A DNA stretch of 64,000 nt from Streptomyces cylindrosporus (GTDB lineage: Bacteria > Actinomycetota > Actinomycetes > Streptomycetales > Streptomycetaceae). The stretch is from NCBI RefSeq assembly GCF_022698165.1, contig NZ_JALDAY010000002.1:744001-808000 (forward strand), written 5' to 3'. Each line of letters opens with the position of its first letter. The stretch's first letter is position 1. Made by a program: the position numbers and the translations under genes. The notes under the pieces were generated by a model. That model was not told the origin of the DNA and did no database searches. It worked only from the letters and a program-made list of their open reading frames with translations. Shown here piece after piece: positions 7,283 through 18,090 of this stretch.

Positions 7283-10200
7283 GTGACCGACACGCGGATA
7301 CCGCCGACCGAACCCGGAGCGGCGCTGCTGCGCGCCGGCAGGTTCTTCCGTTCCGGCACGGTGGCCCCCGACCTGCACAGCATCGGGAAGGTCGGCGGGC
7401 GCGAGGCGGATGCCTTCTACCGGGACCGCTGGAGCCACGACAAGGTCGTGAACTCCACGCACGGCGTGAACTGCACGGGTTCCTGCCGCTGGAAGGTGTA
7501 CGTCAAGGACGGCATCATCACCTGGGAGACCCAGCAGACCGACTATCCCAGCGTCGGCCCGGACCGCCCCGAGTACGAGCCGCGCGGCTGCCCCCGGGGC
7601 GCCGCCTTCTCCTGGTACACGTACTCCCCCACCCGGGTGCGCTACCCCTACGTCCGCGGCGTCCTGCTGGAGCTGTACCGCGAGGCCAGACAGCGGCTGT
7701 CGGACCCGGTGCTCGCCTGGGCCGACATCCAGAACGACCCCGAGCGCCGCCGCCGTTACCAGCAGGCCCGCGGCAAGGGCGGCCTGGTGCGGGCGAGTTG
7801 GGACGAGGCGGTCGAGATCGTCGCCGCCGCCCACGTCCACACCATCAAGGCGTACGGCCCCGACCGCATCGCCGGCTTCTCCCCGATCCCGGCGATGTCG
7901 ATGGTGTCGCACGCGGCCGGAGCGCGTTTCCACTCGCTGATCGGCGCGCCCATGCTCTCCTTCTACGACTGGTACGCCGACCTTCCCGTGGCCTCCCCGC
8001 AGGTGTTCGGCGACCAGACCGACGTTCCGGAGTCGGGCGACTGGTGGGACGCGGCCTATCTGATGATGTGGGGCTCGAACGTCCCGGTGACCCGCACGCC
8101 GGACGCCCACTGGATGGCGGAGGCCCGCTACCGCGGCCAGAAGGTGGTGGTGGTCGCCCCCGACTACGCGGACAACGCCAAGTTCGCCGACGAGTGGCTG
8201 CACCCGCACCCCGGCACGGACGGCGCGCTGGCCCTGGCGATGGGGCATGTGATCCTCAAGGAGTTCTTCGTCGACCGCGAGACACCGTTCTTCGCGGACT
8301 ACGTACGGAAGTTCACCGACCTGCCCTTCCTGGTCACCCTCACCGAGAAGGACGGCGCCCACGTCCCGTCGAAGTTCCTGCGCGCCACCGACCTGGGCCA
8401 GAGCGGCGAGGGCGCCGAGTGGAAGACGGTCGTGCTGGACGGCGCGAGCGGTCGCGCGGTCGTCCCGAACGGCTCCCTGGGCTTTCGCTGGACCGACTCC
8501 GGCAAGGGCCGCTGGAACCTCGAACTCGGCCCGATCGACCCGCAGTTGACCCTGTACGGCCATGAGGCGTCCGGCCCGGTCGAGGTGCTGCTCCCCCGCT
8601 TCGACACCGAGGGCGGCGAGCACGGACAGGGTCGCGGGGACGTGGTCCGGCGCGGTGTTCCGGCGACCCGGCTGGGCGGCAGAGGCGGCCCGCTGGTGAC
8701 GACCGTCTTCGACCTGCTCCTCGCCCAGTACGGGGTCACCCGCCCCGGCCTCCCGGGCAGCTGGCCCGCCTCCTACGAGGACGCGTCGGCGCCCGGCACA
8801 CCGGCCTGGCAGGAGACTCACACCAGCGTCCCGGCGGCCAAGTGCGTCAAGATCGCCCGGGAGTTCGCGCGGACGGCCGAGCGGTCCAAGGGCCGTTGCA
8901 TGATCCTGATGGGCGCGGGCACCAACCACTGGTTCCACTCCGAGACGATCTACCGTTCCTTCCTGGCCCTGCTCCAGCTCACCGGCTGCCAGGGGCGCAA
9001 CGGCGGCGGCTGGGCGCACTACGTCGGCCAGGAGAAGTGCCGGCCGGTGACGGGGTGGGCGACGCTGGCGGCCGGGTCGGACTGGTCGCGTCCGCCGCGG
9101 CAGATGATCGGCGCCGCGTACTGGTTCCTCAACACCGACCAGTGGCGCTACGACCGGTTCACGGCCGAGGTACTGGCCTCGCCGCTCGGGGACGGCCGGT
9201 TCAAGGGGATGACGGGCGCCGACTGCCTTGCGCTGTCGGCCCGTTCGGGCTGGATGCCGTCGTATCCGACCTTCGACCGCAATCCGCTGGAGCTGGGCGA
9301 GGCCTTCGGCGATCCGGTGGCGAAGGCGGTGGCCGAACTGCGCGCCGGGACGCTGAAGTTCGCGTGCGAGGACCCGGACGCGCCGGAGAACTGGCCGCGT
9401 GTGCTGACGCTGTGGCGGGCCAACCTGCTCGGCTCGTCGGCGAAGGGCGCCGAGTACTTCACGAAGCATCTGCTGGGCACGCACTCGTCGTTGAGCGCGG
9501 AGGAGGCCTCCCCCGACGAGCGGCCCCGTGACGTGACCTGGCGGGACGAGGCGCCCCAGGGCAAGCTCGACCTGCTGCTGTCGCTGGACTTCCGGCAGAC
9601 CTCGTCCACGCTGCTGTCGGACGTCGTCCTGCCGGCCGCCACCTGGTACGAGAAGCACGACCTGTCGTCCACCGACATGCACCCCTACGTGCACTCCTTC
9701 ACACCGGCCGTGGATCCGCCGTGGCAGGCGCGCACCGACTTCGACGCCTTCAAGGCACTGGCGGAACGGCTGAGCGAGCTGGCCGTCGACCATCTCGGCG
9801 TGCGTAGGGACCTGGTGGCGGCCCCGCTCCAGCACGACACCCCGGGCGAGATCGCCCAGCCGGGCGGAGTGGTCCTGGACTGGAAGCGCGGCGAGTGCGA
9901 GGCGGTGCCGGGGAAGACGATGCCGAACCTGGTGGTCGTGGAGCGGGACTACACAGCGATCGGCGCCAAGTTCACGGCCCTGGGTCCGCTGGTCGAGCAA
10001 CTCGGCCTGCCAGCCAAGGGAATCGCCCTCAAGCCGGACCAAGAGGTCGCGCATCTAAGGCAGTTGAACGGCACCGGATATCAGGGCCGCCCCTCCCTGG
10101 ACACGGCCGTGAAGGCGGCGAACACCATCCTCGCCCTGTCCGGCACCACCAACGGCCGGCTCGCCACCCAGGGCTTCCACACCCTGGAGGAGCGCACCGG

Positions 10201-10966
10201 GCAGGCGATGGCGCACCTGGCGGCCGAGCACGAGGGCAAGCGGATCACGTACGCCGACACCCAGGCGGCGCCCGTCCCGGTGATCACCTCGCCGGAGTGG
10301 TCGGGCAGCGAGTCCGGTGGCCGCCGCTACACCGCCTTCACGCTCAACACCGAGCATCTGAAGCCCTGGCACACCCTCACCGGCCGCCAGCACTTCTTCC
10401 TCGACCACGACTGGATCCACGAGCTGGGCGAGGCGCTGCCCGTCTACCGGCCGCCGCTCGACATGCACCGGCTGTTCGGCGAACCGCGGCTCGGACCGGA
10501 CGGGCAGCGGGAGGTGACGGTCCGTTACCTCACCCCGCACAACAAGTGGTCCATCCACTCCGAGTACCAGGACAACCTGTTCATGCTCGCCCTCTCCCGC
10601 GGCGGCCAGAACATCTGGATGTCCCCGCAGGACGCCGAGGCGATCGGCGTGGCCGACAACGACTGGGTCGAGGCGGTCAACCGCAACGGCGTGGTCGTGG
10701 CCCGCGCGGTCGTCTCGCACCGGATGCCGTCCGGCACGGTCTACATGCACCACGCCCAGGAGCGCACGGTCAACGTCCCCAAGGCCGAGACCACCGGAAA
10801 ACGCGGCGGCATCCACAACTCGCTCACCCGCCTGATCCTCAAACCGTCCCATCTCGTCGGCGGCTACGCCCAGTTGAGCTGGGCCTTCAACTACCTGGGC
10901 CCGACGGGCAACCAGCGCGACGAGGTGACGGTCATCCGCCGCCGCAGCCAGGAGGTCGAGTACTGA
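7283..10966 (+). CDS. narG: Respiratory nitrate reductase alpha subunit NarG
   Basis: Catalytic molybdenum subunit of the membrane-bound quinol:nitrate oxidoreductase, about 1227 residues. The [4Fe-4S] FS0 site is H60, C64, C68 and C103 (STHGVNCTGSCRW and RGCPRG). The molybdenum-ligand aspartate is D229 in SFYDWYADLP. Later blocks match Mo-bisPGD binding, for example NIWMSPQDAEAIGVADNDWVE. The GTG at 7283 follows AGGGAG; another GTG 21 nt upstream is less well placed. It heads narGHJI, with narH starting one base after the stop. TAGCGT at 7245-7250 is a possible -10 but no clear -35 is seen. Recalled synteny suggests the Nar1 copy of S. coelicolor. Confidence 0.97.
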   Translation: MTDTRIPPTEPGAALLRAGRFFRSGTVAPDLHSIGKVGGREADAFYRDRWSHDKVVNSTHGVNCTGSCRWKVYVKDGIITWETQQTDYPSVGPDRPEYEPRGCPRGAAFSWYTYSPTRVRYPYVRGVLLELYREARQRLSDPVLAWADIQNDPERRRRYQQARGKGGLVRASWDEAVEIVAAAHVHTIKAYGPDRIAGFSPIPAMSMVSHAAGARFHSLIGAPMLSFYDWYADLPVASPQVFGDQTDVPESGDWWDAAYLMMWGSNVPVTRTPDAHWMAEARYRGQKVVVVAPDYADNAKFADEWLHPHPGTDGALALAMGHVILKEFFVDRETPFFADYVRKFTDLPFLVTLTEKDGAHVPSKFLRATDLGQSGEGAEWKTVVLDGASGRAVVPNGSLGFRWTDSGKGRWNLELGPIDPQLTLYGHEASGPVEVLLPRFDTEGGEHGQGRGDVVRRGVPATRLGGRGGPLVTTVFDLLLAQYGVTRPGLPGSWPASYEDASAPGTPAWQETHTSVPAAKCVKIAREFARTAERSKGRCMILMGAGTNHWFHSETIYRSFLALLQLTGCQGRNGGGWAHYVGQEKCRPVTGWATLAAGSDWSRPPRQMIGAAYWFLNTDQWRYDRFTAEVLASPLGDGRFKGMTGADCLALSARSGWMPSYPTFDRNPLELGEAFGDPVAKAVAELRAGTLKFACEDPDAPENWPRVLTLWRANLLGSSAKGAEYFTKHLLGTHSSLSAEEASPDERPRDVTWRDEAPQGKLDLLLSLDFRQTSSTLLSDVVLPAATWYEKHDLSSTDMHPYVHSFTPAVDPPWQARTDFDAFKALAERLSELAVDHLGVRRDLVAAPLQHDTPGEIAQPGGVVLDWKRGECEAVPGKTMPNLVVVERDYTAIGAKFTALGPLVEQLGLPAKGIALKPDQEVAHLRQLNGTGYQGRPSLDTAVKAANTILALSGTTNGRLATQGFHTLEERTGQAMAHLAAEHEGKRITYADTQAAPVPVITSPEWSGSESGGRRYTAFTLNTEHLKPWHTLTGRQHFFLDHDWIHELGEALPVYRPPLDMHRLFGEPRLGPDGQREVTVRYLTPHNKWSIHSEYQDNLFMLALSRGGQNIWMSPQDAEAIGVADNDWVEAVNRNGVVVARAVVSHRMPSGTVYMHHAQERTVNVPKAETTGKRGGIHNSLTRLILKPSHLVGGYAQLSWAFNYLGPTGNQRDEVTVIRRRSQEVEY

Positions 10967-10967
10967 G

Positions 10968-12572
10968 ATGCGAGTGATGGCTCAGATCGCGATGGTCATG
11001 AACCTCGACAAGTGCATCGGCTGCCACACCTGCTCGGTGACCTGCAAGCAGGCGTGGACCAACCGGCAGGGCATGGAGTACGTCTGGTTCAACAACGTCG
11101 AGACCCGCCCCGGCCAGGGCTATCCGCGCCGCTACGAGGACCAGGAGAAATGGCGCGGAGGCTGGGAGCTCAACAAGCGGGGCGCCCTGAAGCTCAAGGC
11201 GGGCGGCCGCCTGCACAAGCTCGCCGGGATCTTCTCCAATCCCAAACTGCCGGAGATCAAGGACTACTACGAGCCCTGGACCTACGACTACAAGAACCTC
11301 ACCGACGCCCCGCTCGGCGACGACTACCCGGTCGCCCGCCCGATCTCCCAGCTCGACGGCAAGCCGATGAAGATCGAGTGGTCCTCGAACTGGGACGACA
11401 ACCTCGCGGGCGCCCCCGCCTACGGCGACCTCGACCCCATCGTCGAGCGCACCCGCCAACAGGCCTCGGACAAGGTGAGGTTCGAGTTCGAGCAGACCTT
11501 CATGTTCTATCTGCCGCGCATCTGCGAGCACTGCCTCAACCCGGCCTGCGTGGCGTCGTGTCCGTCCGGCGCGATGTACAAGCGGGCCGAGGACGGCATC
11601 GTGCTGGTCGACCAGGACCACTGCCGGGGCTGGCGGATGTGCGTGACGGGATGCCCGTACAAGAAGGTGTACTTCAACCACAGCACCGGCAAGGCGGAGA
11701 AGTGCACCATGTGCTATCCGCGGGTCGAGGTGGGGCTGCCGACGGTCTGCTCGGAGACCTGTGTCGGGCGGCTGCGCTATCTCGGGGTCGTGCTGTACGA
11801 CGCCGACAAGGTGGCCGCGGCGGCCTCCGTCCAGGACGAGAAGGCGCTGTACGAAGCCCAGTTGGGGGTGTTCCTCGACCCGGAGGACCGTGAGGTGCAG
11901 CGGGCGGCCGAGGCGGCGGGGATCCCGCACGACTGGGTGGAGGCGGCCCGCCGCTCGCCCGTGCACGCGCTGATCAGCAAGTACAGGGTGGCGCTTCCGC
12001 TGCATCCCGAGTACCGCACCATGCCGATGGTCTGGTACATCCCGCCGCTGTCGCCGGTGGTGGACGCGCTGACGGAGACGGGCCACGACGGCGAGGACGC
12101 CGGCAACCTCTTCGGGGCGATCGACACCCTCCGCATCCCCCTCGAATACCTGGCGGAGGTCTTCACCGCCGGTGACGCGGAGCCCGTGCGGGCCTCGCTG
12201 GAGAAGCTGGCCGCGATGCGGGCCCACATGCGCGCGATCAACCTCGGCGAGGAACCCGACGCCTCGGTCACCGACGCCGTCGGCATGAAGCCCGAGGAGA
12301 TCGAGTCGATGTACCGGCTGCTGGCGATCGCCAAGTACGAGGACCGGTACGTGATTCCGACCGCGGCCGTCGGCGACGCACGACGCCTGGAGGAGTCCGC
12401 GCTGCCCGAGGGGTGCAGCCTCGACCACGAGGGCGGGCCCGGCATGGGCGGCGACGGACCCTTCGGCCAGGACTCGGGACGCAAGCACCTGCCGCTGGTG
12501 TCGGTGGAGAACTTCCACGGGCTGCGCAGACGGCAGACCTCCGACGACCCCGCCGACGCCGAGGAGGCCTGA
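10968..12572 (+). CDS. narH: Respiratory nitrate reductase beta subunit NarH
   Basis: Iron-sulfur electron-transfer subunit linking NarI hemes to NarG, 534 residues. Four cluster motifs are visible: C16-x2-C-x2-C-x3-C in KCIGCHTCSVTCK, CEHCLNPACVASCP, CRGWRMCVTGCP (Trp replaces a Cys, as in the known [3Fe-4S] centre), and CTMCYP with CSETC. The ATG at 10968 follows GGAGG 12 nt upstream; a second ATG at 10977 is also possible. It overlaps narJ by one base (TGATG). Confidence 0.97.
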   Translation: MRVMAQIAMVMNLDKCIGCHTCSVTCKQAWTNRQGMEYVWFNNVETRPGQGYPRRYEDQEKWRGGWELNKRGALKLKAGGRLHKLAGIFSNPKLPEIKDYYEPWTYDYKNLTDAPLGDDYPVARPISQLDGKPMKIEWSSNWDDNLAGAPAYGDLDPIVERTRQQASDKVRFEFEQTFMFYLPRICEHCLNPACVASCPSGAMYKRAEDGIVLVDQDHCRGWRMCVTGCPYKKVYFNHSTGKAEKCTMCYPRVEVGLPTVCSETCVGRLRYLGVVLYDADKVAAAASVQDEKALYEAQLGVFLDPEDREVQRAAEAAGIPHDWVEAARRSPVHALISKYRVALPLHPEYRTMPMVWYIPPLSPVVDALTETGHDGEDAGNLFGAIDTLRIPLEYLAEVFTAGDAEPVRASLEKLAAMRAHMRAINLGEEPDASVTDAVGMKPEEIESMYRLLAIAKYEDRYVIPTAAVGDARRLEESALPEGCSLDHEGGPGMGGDGPFGQDSGRKHLPLVSVENFHGLRRRQTSDDPADAEEA

Positions 12573-13066
12573 TGCCATCGGACGCCGTGCTGTACCAGGC
12601 TGCCGCGCTCTGTCTGACCTACCCCGACGAGGACTTCCGCGCCCGGCTGCCGCTGCTGCGCGAAGCCGCCCCGCAGCTGCGGGAGTTCGTCGACCATGCG
12701 GCCCTCACCCCGCCCCAGGAACTGGCCGCGCACTACGTCCAGGTCTTCGACTTCAAGAACCGGCACAGCCTCTACCTCAGCTGGTGGCAGGACGGCGACA
12801 CCCGACGGCGCGGCATGTCGCTGCTCCGCTTCAAGGACGTGTACCGGGCCGCCGGGCTGGAGTTCAGCGGCGAGGAGCTCCCCGACTTCCTGCCCGCGGT
12901 ACTGGAGTTCACGGCCCGCACGGGAGACACGGACCTGCTCACCGAACACCGCGCCGGCCTCGACCAACTCCGGTCCCGGCTCACCGACTTCGGCACGCCG
13001 TACGCGTCCGTGCTGGACGCCGTGTGCGCGGCGCTGCCGACCGCCCGTACGGGAGCACGCCCATGA
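12572..13066 (+). CDS. narJ: Nitrate reductase assembly chaperone NarJ
   Basis: A 164-residue system-specific chaperone that binds apo-NarG and helps insert the molybdenum cofactor and FS0; it is not part of the final enzyme. TorD/NarJ-family features are the opening LYQAAALCLTYPDEDF, then HYVQVFDFKNRHSLYLSWW and YRAAGLEFSGEELPDFLPAVLEF. The start overlaps the narH stop and the stop overlaps the narI start (ATGA 13063-13066), so production is tightly coupled. Confidence 0.95.
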   Translation: MPSDAVLYQAAALCLTYPDEDFRARLPLLREAAPQLREFVDHAALTPPQELAAHYVQVFDFKNRHSLYLSWWQDGDTRRRGMSLLRFKDVYRAAGLEFSGEELPDFLPAVLEFTARTGDTDLLTEHRAGLDQLRSRLTDFGTPYASVLDAVCAALPTARTGARP

Positions 13067-13781
13067 CCACACTCCTCTGGGGCGTCCTGCCGTACGTCGC
13101 CCTCGCGTTGCTGATCGCCGGCCTGGTCTGGCGCTACCGCTACGACAAGTACGGCTGGACGACCCGCTCGTCCCAGGTCTACGAGTCGAGGCTCCTCAAC
13201 ATCGCCTCCCCCGCCTTCCACTACGGCATCCTCTTCGTGCTGGCGGGCCACCTCGTGGGCCTGTTCGTCCCGATGTCCTGGACGGACAAGATCGGGATCA
13301 GCGAGCACACCTACCACCTGTTCTCGCTGTACGGCGGCACGGCGGCGGGTGTCCTCGCGGTCGCGGGCATCCTGCTGCTGGTGTACCGGCGCCGCACCAA
13401 GGCCCCGGTCTTCCGCGCGACCACGCTCAACGACAAGCTGATGTACGTCGTCCTGCTGGCCGCGATCGCGATGGGCATGATCGCCAAGCTGACCCATGCC
13501 TCCGGCGACGGCTACAACTACCGCGAGTCCATCGCCCCTTGGGCCCGCAGCCTGTTCACCCTCCAGCCGAAGACGGACCTGCTGGAGGGCGTGCCGGTCC
13601 TGTACCAGATCCACGCGGTGATCGGCATGGCCCTGATCGCCCTGGTCCCGTACACCCGCCTGGTCCACATGTTCAGCGCGCCGGTGCAGTACCTGTTCCG
13701 CCCGTACGTGGTGTACCGCAGCCGCGACCCCAGGCAACTGGGGCCGCGGCCGGAGCGGCGGGGCTGGGAGAAGACCGGGGC

Positions 13782-13785
<4 letters not shown>
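13063..13785 (+). CDS. narI: Respiratory nitrate reductase gamma subunit NarI
   Basis: Cytochrome b membrane anchor of 240 residues with five predicted transmembrane helices; it oxidises menaquinol and passes electrons to NarH. Candidate heme ligands are H53 and H63 in helix II ([16 protein letters not shown]) and H184 and H202 near the C terminus ([16 protein letters not shown]), the same spacing as in E. coli NarI. The gene ends in TAG within CTAG at 13782-13785, and the convergent dnaK gene uses the other strand of the same four bases as its stop. Confidence 0.96.
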
Positions 13786-15653
<1,868 letters not shown>

Positions 15654-15689
15654 CTCCGTCCCCTTCCGCCAGGGCACTTCCCAGACTCC

Positions 15690-15719
15690 AGCACAAAACT
15701 TGAGTGCGCTGTTGTCAAT
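15690..15719 (-). promoter_or_regulatory. dnaK promoter with HAIR-like (HspR) operator
   Basis: On the minus strand ATTGACA-N7-ACTCAAG spans 15719-15699. The right half and the 7-nt spacing match the HAIR consensus CTTGAGT-N7-ACTCAAG exactly; the left half keeps four of seven bases. The left half also contains TTGACA, a perfect -35, followed 17 nt later by TGTGCT, a weak -10, ending 36 nt before the ATG. A repressor bound here would cover the -35 element. Confidence 0.6.
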
Positions 15720-15739
15720 GCCGTGTACCCGGAAACGCG

Positions 15740-15796
15740 GATGCCGCGCACCCGAACGCGCGGTGCGCGGCATCAGGGGGTGTGCGCCCCCCCCCC
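15740..15796 (-). terminator. osmC transcription terminator (double hairpin)
   Basis: Downstream of the osmC stop, GGGGG and a run of ten C (15787-15796) can pair around TGTGCG. A second perfect 13-bp stem follows: GATGCCGCGCACC (15740-15752) pairs with GGTGCGCGGCATC (15762-15774) across a 9-nt loop, and on the minus strand it is followed by a short TTT. It separates osmC from the dnaK promoter. Confidence 0.65.
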
Positions 15797-15801
15797 GGGA
15801 T

Positions 15802-16230
15802 TCAGGCCAGCTTGGCCGAGAGGGTGATCGTCGTGCCGGTCAGGGCCTGGCTGACCGGGCAGTTCTTCTTGGCGTCCTCGGCCGCGGCGACGAAGGTCTC
15901 CTCGTCGATGCCGGGGACCGTGCCCTCGACGGTGAGGTGGATGCCGGTGATGCCCTCACCCGGCTGGAAGTTCACGTCGGCCGAGGTGACGAGCTTGGTG
16001 GGCGGGGTGCCGGCGCCGTTCAGGGCGTGCGACAGGGCCATGGAGAAGCAGCTGGAGTGCGCGGCGGCGATCAGCTCCTCGGGGCTGGTCTTGCCGTTCG
16101 CCTCCTGGGAGCGCGAGGCCCAGGTGACCGGCTGCGCCGCGATGGCACCGGAGGAGTCGAAGTTGACGACACCGCTGCCCTCGATCAGGTTGCCTTCCCA
16201 GACGGTGTGTGCGGAGCGCGTGGTTGCCAC
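15802..16230 (-). CDS. osmC: OsmC family peroxiredoxin
   Basis: A 142-residue thiol peroxidase that reduces organic hydroperoxides, probably as a homodimer with lipoyl or mycothiol-linked recycling. The two redox cysteines are C61 in [13 protein letters not shown] and C124 in [10 protein letters not shown], the OsmC pattern, and [11 protein letters not shown] precedes the first. The GTG at 16230 follows GGAAGG. It lies 57 nt after the VWA gene on the same strand and is closed by a strong hairpin. It is closer to E. coli OsmC than to Ohr in its N terminus ([10 protein letters not shown]). Confidence 0.94.
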   Translation of the reverse strand: MATTRSAHTVWEGNLIEGSGVVNFDSSGAIAAQPVTWASRSQEANGKTSPEELIAAAHSSCFSMALSHALNGAGTPPTKLVTSADVNFQPGEGITGIHLTVEGTVPGIDEETFVAAAEDAKKNCPVSQALTGTTITLSAKLA

Positions 16231-16287
16231 GGTGTTTCCTTCCGAATGCTGGAGGTTCCTTGGGGTCCCATCCGATCACATTCCGGC

Positions 16288-18090
16288 TCAGCGCACCCGG
16301 AAGACCGGCCCACGCGCGGTGAACGGCAGCCTGGCCCCCTCCGGGATCAGATACGCGTGCTCGCGGCGGACCCGGAGCACGTCGCACCACCCGTCGGTGA
16401 TCACGAGGACGGGCGCGCCCGGCGGGAAGTCGTCCGCGCGGTGCAGGAGGTCGACGCCGGGCTGCAGGACAGTCCCGCCGCGCCCGTGGACCCGTACCCG
16501 CCCGGCGATCTCGGTGACCGGCAGGTACCCGGCGTCGCGCGGTGCCGCGTCGCAGAAGACCACGCGCGCGGCCGGTACGTCGCGTGCCTCGGCGTAGGAG
16601 GCGATGGCGCCCAGCGCCTTGCCGAGCAGGGTGTGGCCCATGGAGCCGGAGGTGTCCAGGACGACGCCGAAGGTGCAGCGGGCGATCTCCTCGGGCGGGG
16701 ACCAGCGGCCCGCGCGCGGGATGTCCGGCGTGGCGGACTGGCGGCGCGAGGGACGCGCGTACGTCCGTACCGGCTGCGGGCTGGGCACGAACTCGTCGAA
16801 CCAGCGGGCGAGTTGGGCGTCCCAGGGCAGCGGCGGGTGGCTGAGCGCGCGGATCTCCTCGACCAGGCCGCCCGGCAGGAAGCCGCGCTCCTGCCCCTGG
16901 TGCAGTTCCAGGCCCTGGCACAGGCCCCGCCGGTAGAACTCGTCGAGGTCGACGTAGTCCCCGGGCGGCCCCAGCGGGAAGCCGAGCACGTCGCCGACGC
17001 CCTTGCCGCGCAGGGTGGCCAGCCGGCGCATCCGGCGCAGGTCGCCGGCGATGCGGTCGTAGACCTCCTCGGAGGAGAGGCCGGCGAGCCCGGGGTCGTA
17101 CAGAAGACCCTCCGGCATGGTGCCGACCCGCATCTCGTTCAGCCAGCCGTTGATGACGTAGTCGCAGGCGATGTTGAAGAGGTAGGGGTCGCGGGTGCCG
17201 CAGCGGTCGCCGTGGCGCAGGGCGGCGTGCAGCATCTCGTGGGCGAGGATGAACCGCCACTCCTCGTCGTCGAAGGTCCGCAGCGGGTTGATGTAGATCT
17301 CGCCGGCCTCGGCGTTCACCGCGGCCACGGAGATGCCGTGCGCGCGGGCCAGTTCGGCGTCGGCGACGAGCGTGATGCCGGCCGCGATGCCGCCGAGCAG
17401 CGGGTAGGAGGAGATGAACCAGCTCAGCGCCTTCTGCCAGGGCCGCTGCGGGGCGAGTTGGCCGCTGAGCGAGTCCCGTCGCCCGCCCGCCATGTCCATC
17501 GCCGCGGACACGGTCCGGGTCAGCGCGGCGGCGAACGCGAGCTGGTGGTCCGGGGGTCCGCCGTACCAGCCGTTCCAGCGCAGGAGCCGCTGGTCGGGTT
17601 CCGCGCCCGCCGTGCCGCAGTGCTCGTAGACGGGCGGGAGGCCGTCGCGCCGCCAGCGCGCGGCGAGTTGCTCCTCGTCGCCGTCGGGGTAGGAGGCGGG
17701 GAGGTGCTCGGGGGTCTCGCCGATGGTGAAATTGAGCAGGAAGCGGTTGACGACGACGCAGCGGGCGGCGAGGTCGTAGCGGTCCGGCTGGGTGCGCTCG
17801 CCCTTCGCCGCCGGGACGTGCCCGAAGCCCAGGTGCAGGACGGCATGCGCCAACGCCCAGGCCCAGGCGGCCGGTTCGGCGAGCCGGCTGGGGTGGACGT
17901 GCAGGTCGGCGTCGGAGTCGACGACCACGAGTCCGTCGCGCGGCGCGTACTCGCACTCCTCGTGCCGGCAGACGGAGAACTCCACCGCCGCCAGGGCCGG
18001 GTTGGCCTTCACCAGCCGCATGCCCTCGGCGAACGCCTCCGCCGCCAGGTCCCGTTTCTTCTCCCCCTTGCCCTTGCTTCGGCCGCTCAC
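16288..18090 (-). CDS. VWA / DUF2201 protein with metallopeptidase-like motif
   Basis: About 600 residues from GTG 18090. A DUF2201-type N-terminal region carries a degenerate HAVLHLGFGH (residues 82-91) and an intact HEMLHAALRH (284-293), an HExxHxxxxH zinc motif. The C-terminal von Willebrand A-like domain has a MIDAS start DTSGSM (479-484) and LVITDGWCDV. The gene overlaps the upstream MoxR ATPase by 4 nt (GTGA). MoxR-VWA pairs act as chaperone-like machines that insert metals or remodel proteins. Peptidase activity here is inferred only from the motif. Confidence 0.88.
   Translation of the reverse strand: MSGRSKGKGEKKRDLAAEAFAEGMRLVKANPALAAVEFSVCRHEECEYAPRDGLVVVDSDADLHVHPSRLAEPAAWAWALAHAVLHLGFGHVPAAKGERTQPDRYDLAARCVVVNRFLLNFTIGETPEHLPASYPDGDEEQLAARWRRDGLPPVYEHCGTAGAEPDQRLLRWNGWYGGPPDHQLAFAAALTRTVSAAMDMAGGRRDSLSGQLAPQRPWQKALSWFISSYPLLGGIAAGITLVADAELARAHGISVAAVNAEAGEIYINPLRTFDDEEWRFILAHEMLHAALRHGDRCGTRDPYLFNIACDYVINGWLNEMRVGTMPEGLLYDPGLAGLSSEEVYDRIAGDLRRMRRLATLRGKGVGDVLGFPLGPPGDYVDLDEFYRRGLCQGLELHQGQERGFLPGGLVEEIRALSHPPLPWDAQLARWFDEFVPSPQPVRTYARPSRRQSATPDIPRAGRWSPPEEIARCTFGVVLDTSGSMGHTLLGKALGAIASYAEARDVPAARVVFCDAAPRDAGYLPVTEIAGRVRVHGRGGTVLQPGVDLLHRADDFPPGAPVLVITDGWCDVLRVRREHAYLIPEGARLPFTARGPVFRVR

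Noticed and set aside
7244..10054. A 936-codon open frame on the minus strand inside narG
   Set aside because: It is antisense to a well-conserved NarG with all active-site residues. High GC content leaves long antisense frames open, and its translation is low-complexity Arg/Gly/Val without domain sequence.
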